DNA from: Apostichopus japonicus
Taxonomy: Eukaryota > Echinodermata > Holothuroidea > Aspidochirotida > Stichopodidae
Assembly (NCBI RefSeq): GCF_037975245.1
Contig: NC_092575.1
Coordinates: forward strand, 20,907,841-20,971,840
DNA length: 64,000 nucleotides
Reading direction: 5' to 3'
The notes under the pieces: generated by a model
What the model was told of the DNA's origin: nothing
The model's database searches: none
The model's input: only the letters and a program-made list of their open reading frames with translations
Position numbers and translations under genes: made by a program
Shown here: in pieces, positions 40,840 through 52,300 of the stretch
How the letters are laid out: every line of letters begins with the position of its first letter
How positions within the stretch are numbered: position 1 is the stretch's first letter

Positions 40840-41760
40840 GAATGCTGCTTGTTAAAGCTTGTCTCCTCTCATGGTTTTAATCTCTAGGATCCCACAGGAT
40901 CACCTCAATGATCTGTACTTCCCTGATACAGAACCACATTGGCTGTTTGATATCAACTGGATCTATCAACTGGAATGCTGCTTGTTGTGACTTGTCTCCT
41001 CTCATGGGTTTAATGGATTCCATAGGATCACCTCAATGATCTGTACTTCCCTGATACAGAACCACATTGGCTGTTTGATATCCACTAGTTCTATCAACTA
41101 GAATGCTGCTTGTTAAAGCTTGTCTCCCTCTCATGGTTTAATCTCTAGGATCCCATAGGATCATCTCAATGATCTGTACTTCCCTGATACTGTACATAAC
41201 CACATTGGCTGTTTGATATCCACTGGATCTATCAACTGGATGCTGCTTGTTAAGGCTTGTCTCCCTCTCATGGGTTTAATCTCTAGGATCCCACAGGATC
41301 ATCTCAATGATCTGTACTTCCCTGATACTGTACATAACCACATTGGCTGTTTGATATCCACTGGATCTATCAACTGGATGCTGCTTGTTAAGGCTTGTCT
41401 CCCTCTCATGGGTTTAATCTCTAGGATCCCACAGGATCATCTCAATGATCTGTACTTCCCTGATACAGAACCACATTGGCAGTTTGATATCCACTGGATC
41501 GAACAACTGGAATGCTGCTTGTTAAAGCTTGTCTCCTGTCATGGGTTTAATCTCTAGGATCCCACAGGATCACCTCAATGATCTGTACTTCCCTGATACA
41601 GAACCACATTGGCTGTTTGATATCCACTAGTTCTATCAACTGGATGCTGCTTGTTGTGACTTGTCTCCCTTGTTGTGACTTGTCTCTCTCTCATGGGTTT
41701 AATCTACATGATCCCACAGGATCACCTCAAGATTGGTAGTTCCCTGATACATAACCACAT
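40840..41760. repeat. 128-138-bp minisatellite, about 7 copies
   Basis: The phrase ATCTGTACTTCCCTGATAC recurs at 40,911, 41,039, 41,172, 41,310, 41,448 and 41,581, so spacing is 128-138 bases. A more diverged unit runs to about 41,760. Each unit also carries CCACATTGGCTGTTTGATAT and GATCCCACAGGATCA. The 114-codon plus-strand frame at 41,213-41,557 only reflects the repeat. On the minus strand the array begins about 230 bases after the transporter stop, so it may lie in the 3' UTR. Confidence 0.93.
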
Positions 41761-41992
41761 TGGCTGTTTGCTATCCATTGGATATATAATTTGGGAATGC
41801 TGCATGCTGTGGCTTGTAGCTCACATATACCACCCGCAGGATCTCAAGTACACGATCTTAGGGTATCTCTCTAATGCAGAAATCCCTTCCACTCTCTACC
41901 AATCCAGTTAATCCTAAACTGGAAATGTTTCTCTCTCTCTCTCCCAGAGGAATCCTTTTCCTCCACCTGGATCGCATCTCCACGAAAGACAG

Positions 41993-42333
41993 TTAAGTAT
42001 TCTTGCCTCTGTGAGGATTTCCAAACTGTGATCTGTCCGACGCAAACGGATCATCTTGTATACTACTCTCTGAGGACGGTCTCTCGTAGAAATAGACCAC
42101 CGCCGCAAAGATCAGAGTCCCGACTAGCTGTATCCCAGCCAAGAGGAAGAAATAGAAGTATAATTTGGAGTAGTTGATGTTCCCGACATCCTCTTTTGAG
42201 ATCCAGCCGAAGCAGGAGACGACATTCAGGAGGAGTCCTCCACAGACTGAGCCGATGCCATTTGAGAGGCAGAACAGACCCATGATGAGGCCTTGCATAG
42301 ATCTTGGTGCTTGAGAGTAAGCAAACTCTAAGC
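41993..42333 (-). CDS. SLC15A4: SLC15A4-like exon 6 (residues 490-602 and stop)
   Basis: A TTCTTGCAG acceptor leads into GLEFAYSQAPRSMQGLIMGL, the conserved TM10-TM11 region. TM12 follows (YFYFFLLAGIQLVGTLIF). A polar C-terminal tail ends GKNT and stop. Confidence 0.93.
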
Positions 42334-45300
42334 CTGCAAGAAAAAACAAATAAAGCCTTCAAAACAGTGTTCTTAAAAGATAGTCCAGGTAAACAATTTC
42401 CTTTTTGATATGGTACAGAGGAACATAATCTAAGCATTCTGGTGAAATTTGCATTCAATTCCTATGTACCGTTTTAGAGATATTGACAAGTGAAGTTATC
42501 AGATATTCTACCAAAAGTGAACTTGAAGCAAACAGGTGTGATGTCATAGTTGCAGACTGACAAATAATGTTTTTTTTTCTTTTATTTTTCAGTCTTTTGA
42601 TTTGACCTTGGATTGGATAGGGTTACCAGTTTGTCTAAAGGGGATGTGAAGTTTCTAAAATACCAATACACATTATGGATGCATCAAATTGTGGAGTATA
42701 AAATTAGACTTAAATTTTAAAATACCAATTTTAAAATACCAATAACCGAACCCGCCAGGGAATTAATTTATCTGGTATTCCATGTAGCAAATGCTATTTA
42801 AAACAATGGGTTAATCGCTACACAAACACAAATAATTAAATTTCGCTTTTTCGTGCACCAAATTGCAAGGCAAACCACATCTCAACCACATCACAAACAG
42901 TCCCTGTTACTCCATGATTTCCATTTTGAGTTGGAGATGGATTGCATTCAGTCTAACAGTGTGCAAACAGGCATCATCCAATTTTGAAGTGTCTGATTCA
43001 ACAAATTGAGTTGCCTAAAGCCTGCACATAGTTCTCTAGCATCTTCCGTGAGGACTGAGCCATGACCCAGAAGAACCCCCCTACCCCCTACCTCCACCCT
43101 TCAGAAACAATGCTCAGAAAACATAGAAACTTGCCTGTGCCATTAAAATATATAACTTAAATCAATTTCTGTGAATAAGCTCCGAAATTCCATCTTGCAA
43201 ACAAAAACATCTATTGCGAGAAACTTTTGGATTGGCCCCCCCAACCCTCCCCCCAACCCTCCCCCCCTCCCGGGCAGTTAACCAGACAGTCACTCAAGCT
43301 GATATGAATGTTGTGTCTACCAGGTATGTGTCAACCCATATGCACAGGAAATTGAAAGTAGGAGCAGAAGACTCAGTTTTTGTCCTTTTTCTTCATCCCC
43401 CAATTCACAGCCCCCCCCCTTGCCCCCATCATTGCAACATGCATACCCACAACAAACATCAACACCCAGCAGCCGTCACCATCCTTCGAAAAAAGAGAGG
43501 CAAGAAAAGGGAAAATAAAATAGTCGATTCTGGTAAAGGAGAAAAATCATGGGCTAACCTGCTACACTGGCAAAGACTTCGCTGATTCCTATCAGAGCGT
43601 ACTGGGGTATCTGTGTCATCACCGAGATGTTTGCTGCGTTGTAGGTCGTCGAGTTACCGATCACCTGCTCCCAGACACAACCCTGAATGTGTTGATAACA
43701 GTTGACCCTGAAGACCTCCAGGACGCCCGCGCAGACGACGGCCAGGATGCTGAACACCATGCCGATCAGGATCCTCTTCAATAGAGAAATCTGTAGGCCC
43801 CGCCTGTCCAACCAAGGGAAGACGACACGATCCATCAGAGGTAAGAGTATTAACACTGCTAAGATGTTGAACAAAGATAGCCAGGCCACAGGAATTGCCT
43901 GTAAGAAAGAATGAAAGTCAAATGTTACAGACGATATGATCCATCAGAGGTAAAAGTATTAACACTGCTAAGATGTTGAACGAAGACAGCCAGGCCACAG
44001 GAATTGCCTGTAAGAAAGAATGAAAGTATTAACACTGCTAAGATTACCAGATCACATTCGAACTTGCTCTAAACCTGCTACATTCAAAAGTCTACTTAAG
44101 ACACATCTTTTCACTTGTTCTTTTGTATATTAATCTGCTTTCTTTGTAAAGCGCCTTGAGCAGTGACTTTTGTTTACTGGTTTGGCGCTATATAAGTCTC
44201 ATTTAATATTATTATTAAGATGTTGAACAAAGATAGCCAGGCCACAGGAATTGCCTGTAAGAAAGAATGAAAGTATTAACACTGCTAAGATGTTGAAGAA
44301 AGACAGCCAGGCCAAAGGAATTGCCTGTAAGAAAGAATGAAAGTCAAATGTTTCAGACGATACAATCCATCAGAACTAGAAGTATTAACACTGCTAAGAT
44401 GTTGAACAAAGATAGCCAGGCCACAGGAATTGCCTGTAAGAATGAATGAAGTCAAATTTTTACCATGAAAAAAAAAGGTTAAAATGAACTTGACACAAAC
44501 AGTTTAAATAAAAAAAAAATAGAAATTATTCACAGATACAATTTGTTTTTATATCTAATGAAACAAGGTGGCACACTGAGTGCAAATTAAATCCACTTCT
44601 CCCCCACCTCCCACCAGGGACCTTATGATTGGAAGGCACCGGCGTTAACCACTGAGCTAACACTCCACAGATACAGATATGATACAGAAGCTGCATTTTT
44701 AAAAAAGAAAGCAGATTTTTGCCCATTAAATACCGGCCATTCAAATACCTAAAATGCTACAATTGTTTGCTAAACATAATAAAAAGAACAGAGAAAAGAA
44801 AGTGCCACAGTAATGTTTAGGTTTTGTACTGTAGTCAATTAATTGCAAACAGCACTGTTTTAGTTATGTGAGAGCAGATTAAATATTACGTTCGATTATT
44901 TCCTCGTGTGAGAAGGAAACAAGGTTACAGAAATGCAACGGAAAATGACAATGCCCCTTGCCTACGCCCCTGAAATAGATTGTCCAGCGCACTGCAACTT
45001 CTAAGGTGTCATCATTAACATACCTCAAAGTAGGAGACAGGGTTTACATCAGATGGAGAGGGAGGGGAGGAGGAGGGGCAGTTGCAGGCAACACATGTAT
45101 TGTGTCCACTCTTGATTGGGTTTTCGATAGTTTGAATAATATTAATTTGACTGTTTGTTTTACTTTACATCATATCAGTGCTGTATCCTTAAGAAAAGAG
45201 TAAAGATGTTTTGTTAATACACAAGCTTTAACCTGACTACTAAAAAAAAAAATTTTTTAAATACACATTGGAAACATCTGAGGCTCAATCAATGAAAATG

Positions 45301-47978
45301 GCTGGACTACTCAGTCTAACACACAGGTCAATTATAGGCAGATGCAACACAAAACTCAATAGGAGATTCTTTTATGACCTCAAACAACATGCTCATATGT
45401 TGAATACATCAAAGGAAATTAAGGGAAACTGTTTTGGTTGAGTTATTACCCGAGTTACCCCCAGTTCGAATCACTCCAAGATTAATGCATGTCGTCCAGT
45501 TACAGAGTTGTTGACAATTGACAATTCATAATCATTGACGTTAAAAATGAACCTAAGAGACTGACTTTGGTCAGCTTGCGGCTTTGATAAGCCAATAAGG
45601 CTTCTTTGCGAGTTCCTGCTTGCAGGAGCTGGATCTAAAATACATACAAATACATATACATTACCAATTACAGTATAAAACAAAGACAATATTAACATTT
45701 AGGTCTATACTGAGTGGCAGATGTTGTTTAGCCTTAATTAAAGAAGCATTCCAGAAATTTGGTATATTGTAAAGGGTGAATATATATCCTGGAAACTGGA
45801 ACAGTTATAGAAATATTACCAGCTCTCCATTTTTTTTTCCTTCTTGGTCTATGACATATCAAGATCATAAACTTTTGCTTAAAATAGCAGCATAATGTGG
45901 CAATCCCCTTTCCATACAGCTCGATGGCTATAAAGGAATCAAGAATTTGAAGTGTTTTTTTCACAGACTACGATGAACTATGTTTCGATAATAACCTAGT
46001 GAAACATGGAAACTTAACAAACTGTTCATATATATGTAATCACTTCCTTTCACAGGATTTGAAAGGGGAATAAAGCTACATTATTGGGAAGTTATTTAGA
46101 CCCAAAAACGAGAGCAATGAATATCATTAATGCTCGGGGTCAGAAATGTAGCATAATAGTCCATCATTGTTGATTACTGACTGCACTGCCTCCGATTAGA
46201 ATCCTACTCAGATCGCCCAATACGCTGCTAATTAATCTATTTGTTCTGATTGTTAATTGTTATTGGAAGGACATGACAATCTTTCCTTGTGACCCCCCCT
46301 CTCCATCTCTCCCTCCCCCCCCTGTCACTCCTCTTCTCGTAGCTCTCTTCCACCCCCTTTTTCTCTTTCTCTCCACAACTTTCTGTCTTTGTCCATCTCG
46401 ACTTTATTCCCTACCCTCTTTTTTTAATCCTCTCTATGTCCCTCTACAGTTTATCTCCTACCTCTCCTCTTCCCCCTGTTGGTCTCTTTCTTCTCTCCAT
46501 CCCTTGTCTACTAATCCTCTTACATCTTTGTGTTCATTCCATAAACCTGTCTGTATTCTGTACATGTTTTTGTCCCTTCTGTTACTGTTTCTATCATTTA
46601 GCCTCTGAAGAAGATCCTGCTAGGATCGAAACGTCACGCCAACTTACTTTTACACATTCTCTAACACAGGCTCTTTAGTGGATAAGCATTTTGCTAACAG
46701 GTTTATTTAATTTTAATTGTTATTGTTTAATTGATTCTTAATTGTTATTGTGATTGCTCTTTGTTCTGATTACTCAATCTGATTGTTAACCAATAGATTG
46801 CATTCACGTTATAGCAATCCCTCCTACCTGAAACTAAACAATGCCGACCCTGGGGCATATTGCAGTATCGAATTGATTGAAAACTTGGAACTTTGAAAAC
46901 AATGAAAATCCTATCAAAAGAGATAACGTCTATATAACCTTGAGAGTTAATGATAATTGCCAGATATGGCATTTTGAATATGTTTATGTTTTAAAGCTTT
47001 AGAAAACGTTATTAAGTACCTCTACTCAGTGCATAGAGAGGCAATTCTAAATGTTGCCATGGTCCCGTACAGGGTGTGGTGCGGTAATACGTCACTAACA
47101 TGCATTTTAACCACATGCACAATTTTCATTCCAGTTATTGAACTGATCGTCCATGGTTTATCGTGACATGAAGCAGAAATATTCCAGCAAAAAAATCAAA
47201 TTAATTTTCTGCAAGGATCTTTATTTTTGTAAAACACTCATTAACAACAAAAACACATTCTGTCAGTGGTGTTTTTTTCTTAGTGTTTTACATTCTTTTT
47301 TTATCTCCCTGTGTGTATATTTATAATAGATTAAACAAAATTGCCGAAAGATGAAATATGAAGAGTTAGGTCCGCAAATACCCGATGAACATCTCCCCGC
47401 TATTAGTGGGTCGACAGTGACATCTCCCCACTATTAGTGGGTCGACAGTGACATCTCCCCACTATTAGTGGGTCGACAGTGACATCTCCCCACTATTAGT
47501 GGGTCGACAGTGACATCTCCCCACTATTAGTGGGTCGACAGTGACATCTCCCCACTATTAGTGGGTCGGCAGTTACACCTCCCCGCATTTAGTGTAAACA
47601 ATCTGAGACTTACCCCAAACCAACTGAATTTGGAATCGGTCGTATCGTTGAGTGACGTTTTGTTGTGTTTCGTTATCCTTAGATGCAGACCTTGCACGAG
47701 AAAAGTTGTTTGCATCTGTTGAAAGAAAAAAAGGAAGAAGGAAAACAGAGTAAAGAACTGTAAAAGTACTCTCTTATTCACTGTCGCAATACGATATATA
47801 GTCTATAGGGTGCACGCCACTAAACAGAGTGCAGAGATTTAGTTCTGAGAGATATACATTACAAATGTTGACAAAATAGTCAGGAAAACACAAGCCAAAA
47901 TATAATGTTTTCTCAGGTTTCGCTTCATGATATAATGGAGTGAAAATATTGCATATATATATATATTGTATGTATGTA

Positions 47979-48026
<48 letters not shown>

Positions 48027-49239
48027 CCCTTTCAACCCTGCAAAGCAAACTACACATCGAAAATGTCAGCCTCTACCGCGACGACAGCCTAGCTGTGCTA
48101 CAAAGTCTTTCCGGCAGACAAGCAGACCATGTAAGGAAGCAGCTTGTCGAAATCTTCGGAAATTTCGGCCCTCGAATAACAGTGGAAACAAACCTCAAAG
48201 CGGTAAATTACCTGGATGTCAATCTAAACCTCAACACCGGAAAGTACAAACCATACAGAAAGCCTAACAATGAACCGACATACATCAATGCACAATCCAA
48301 CAACCCGCCATCAATCACCAAACAGATACCCACTTCCATCAGCAAGCGCATCTCCTCACTATCATCAGCAAAGATACGTTCGACCAAGCCGCCCCACTTT
48401 ACAGCGAGGCCCTGAAAAGAAGCGGCTATGCAGACCCCATCAATTTTACACCGACCGAAACAACACGCACTAAACCCCCAAACCGTGGAAAATCATTTGG
48501 TTCAACCCCCCCTTCAGCAAAGCAGTGAAAACAAACATAGGAGCAACTTTTCTAAGACTTATACAGAAGCACTTCCCCCCCACACACAAACTCCGGAAAA
48601 TCTTCAATAGAAATACGCTTAAGATAAGCTACAGCTGCACCAAGAACATAAAATCAATCATCAAATCACACAACAGCAAGATTATCAACAACGAAAAACC
48701 AGACGCAAGTGAAAGCAAATGCAACTGCAGGGACAAGCAGGCCTGCCCCCTCGGAGGTAAATGTCTGACCGGGGCAGTAATATACAGAGCGGACTAAACA
48801 TCGGGGGGCGAACAAAAGACATACGTTGGATTATCAGGAGGGCCGTTCAAACTAAGGTACAACAATCACAAAAAATCACTCAACCACGAAAGACACGCGA
48901 AGGAAACAGAACTATCAAAATATGTTTGGGAGCTCAAAAAGCAAAGAAAAGATTTTAGCATCGCGTGGAAAATAATCCGAGAATCTAACACACAAATGCG
49001 TACATCGGATCAATGTAATCTCTGCATTGAGGAGAAGGTGGAAATACTTCAGCTGAGAAACCAAAATCTGCTGAACAAAAGAACTGAGCTTTTGTCAAAG
49101 TGTCGACACAGAAAAAAGCAGAAAAAATGACAGCACCACGCTACAGCCAGACAACCTGATCATTAGCTATCTGACGATTGCGAAGAAGCATGAAACTCAA
49201 GTAATAGCGCAAACTTTGTACGAGTGTACATTATTTATA

Positions 49240-49313
<74 letters not shown>

Positions 49314-52300
49314 AATATATATAATTGAGCTTTACAGCACTTGGCATCTATCAAGCTTACATCATTCCTTTCAGAAATACTTAAAATTATCATAATTTTT
49401 GGCGAGAATTAGTGTTAAGTTGTTATTGTCATTAAAACTGTTGAAGTTAGCTATCAAATTATGCTCCCTTTTGGGGGGGAGAGAATAGGGTGGGCGGGGG
49501 GGGCAGAAGACCTACATAGTGAACACAGTAACACAGTAGCAAAACTCAAGTGAATCAGAGGAGATATAAAACAAGTTTGAAAAGTGTAAACGACCAATTT
49601 AAAAGTTGCAAAGAAGATCATCCTTAAATGATATAACTTTTGTTTGAACAAAGGAACAATTAATTCCCCTTCAAACAAGGAGACATCCCATCAACTTTTC
49701 CCTGAAATAATTAGTCGATTTTTTTTACAGGAGACACACAACCACGAAAATGCTAATCTTTTCAAACAACGTTGTTAAATTACGCTCTAATAACTAGCCC
49801 TAAAGCAGGAAAGGTTTTGTCGCACGGATTGAAACAATGAAACAACCAAAAGAGGAAGTGAGTGGTGAAATGTAAACAAATGGAAATGATTGTTGCATAG
49901 TAGTTGACCAACTGAAATAGGCAGGAGCCTCCTTATTGAGTGCAAAGAAGGGATTTTCACATACAACATTTCAATGGATTCATTTCAATGAATTCATAGG
50001 CTGTTGCATCAAGGAATCAAGTTTCTGTCTTCTGGTTTTAAGCATTAATTTTGAAAGACAGACATTTCTCAAAGCAATGAATGTGAACAGATTACCCCAA
50101 ACCCAGATACAGTAAAACTCATATTTTTGAAATATATTTTGCTAAACAATCGACTACTTACCAACAGAAGACCCTTTGAAAATGCCATTTGTGGGAGGTA
50201 TCTAATGTAACAATTTTTAACCTTTATTTTGAATATTGAAATGTTGTGGTGCAGACTTTTTCTCAAAGAATTTAAACATTTGTTGTTGTGGGATTAATGA
50301 AACACCATAAACCAACCAAACAGTCTCTAATGAAGAATACTTCACTGTGAGAGATGCTACCCTTCAAACCCAATGAGCTGTGTAAAGCTATTAATATCTA
50401 CCAAGTCAAAGGCTATGAATGATAACAGCTTTATGGGGCAAAGTAACTGAATTGTCTTCAAAATGCCAGCAAAAAAATAGAAACTTATTACTTGGTTGAT
50501 ATTAGCAGATGATCCTTTCCTCATGAGGGTAAATGAAATGTTTTTGTGGAATGATACTAGAAAGTGCTTGATTAATGATTGGCAAAACTGTAAAAGCATA
50601 AACTCCATGTTACCAGACATTCTTAATTAATCTCGGTATTCCTAGTATTATAATGAACCTCATCCATTACAGTCAGATGTTATGCCCTTAGCTCAATGAC
50701 TCCAATTAAACAGCTCTTTGGGCATTAATTGGCTTAATAATATCTGACTGTGATGCATATATGCTGAAACCCACAAAAATGGGCAGTCGATTAGCTTGGA
50801 GCCCTGATGAAGTTTTCTTTGTAGATTGATGGAAGACTATGGTCTAAAATTTTGAAGATAGCTGATGTGAATTTTTTTTTTGGTAGCTGATTATTACCAG
50901 CGGGAAGAATTGCCAGGGGGTGGCGAAATGTTTGGATCCGGAAGAAATCATTGGTTACTTGCTATTAAATAAAATGTTGCTGAGTAAAACTCTTATTAAT
51001 ACTTCTGGTGTGATTGTACATTGATACTAAAAATATCAGTTAAGGCAGGTATTATGAAGTCATTGGTACAAGTGGAAGTTATGTAAGGCATAGTTGTCAA
51101 CAAATATTTTCATACAAAACTCACAAGTTGCAGAAGCGATTACAAATACAACGGGATCACTTAAAGATAAACTTGGCAAGCTGAAAGCCCTTAATTACCT
51201 TTAAGTCAATCCCATCAATTAGACCTTTTAAAGGTCTACTGACACTGATGGACAACATTGTCCTAATCACTCCAACAATAGGCTTTACAAATCATGAAAA
51301 TAACTGCAACTCCCATCAAAATCCACCAAAGATTGATATTTTAAGTCTTTTCTTAATTTGATTTTGTTTAGTTATGAATTTTTTTAGTATTTTTTAGTTA
51401 TGAATAAATGTTAGCTAAGTATGCACATTGATGATGTACAGTAAAGCGAGTGACCCCCTTATTTTCATTTATGCTATTCCTTTGTTTGTACAACCATCGA
51501 TTCAAGGACAGTGAACACAGGTTTTTGGCTCAAAGGCAATTTTTGGAAACATTTTATTGTCTTCTTTGAAGAGAAGAACATCACATTATTCAATTGATAT
51601 ACGTGGGCTTGTAATTAGCGGTGGACTCATTAAGGCCTTAAGTTAGATATCTTTGATCATGACATGTGTGTCTCATGCACCAAAATAAGGACAGAACTGC
51701 ATACTAATATTGCCTCTGATATGATTTTAGGCTACAAAAACAAGAAAAGAAAAAAGCACCTTTTGTAAACAATCCCATATTGCAAGCAGTGGTAATATTT
51801 GAAAAGAATTGTCCACAAGGTATGCCAGCAGAAGCAGAGAGAACATAGTTGATTTCAAGCATATCTCATTACGTATTTAGCCTATACATATTGAGATAAA
51901 CAGCTGAAGCTGTGTCGGTACTCGGCATGTGTTCTCGGCATGTTGAATATGGCTTTCCTGTTTGGACCATTTACACCAGACGTTCAATTTTTGAACCCCT
52001 TGATCTTTCTTCATTTTATTTTTTGATAAAGTATGTGATTTCTTTTATACCTGATAATAGACCATCCAGTAAGGCACTAGGACTATGAAGACTAGGATGA
52101 CTTTGCCCAACGCTTTGACATCTTCCACCATGTTGTCATGGAAACTCCCTCCAAATCGAAGTTTGGCCATGTCCATAAAACTTGGCTTTGGTCCAAATCC
52201 CATCATAACACCGCTAAAAACAGAAAGAAGAACGTTCAAGAAAGATATATTTAGGACTACAAAGAAAGAAGAACAAAAAAAAAAAGATGGAAGTAATATC

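Noticed and set aside
41213-41557. 114-codon plus-strand frame with internal repeats
   Set aside because: The repeats in the protein mirror the 128-138-bp minisatellite; opposite strand to the gene and not a coding array.
42063-42458. 131-codon minus-strand frame over transporter exon 6
   Set aside because: It is out of frame with the conserved SLC15A4 reading and is a shadow.
44526-44744. 72-codon minus-strand frame in intron 4
   Set aside because: It reads through the SINE head; phrases such as NHKVPGGRWGRSG are repeat translation.
46273-46678. Pro/Leu/Ser-rich frames
   Set aside because: They come from a pyrimidine-rich tract leading into a repeat terminus.
47400-47590. CRISPR-like array (31-bp regularly repeated units)
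   Set aside because: Units are contiguous without unique spacers and the genome is eukaryotic; it is a minisatellite.
48026-49130. A functional, domesticated RT/GIY-YIG gene
   Set aside because: At least three frameshifts and loss of the 5' RT motifs make it a dead Penelope-like copy.
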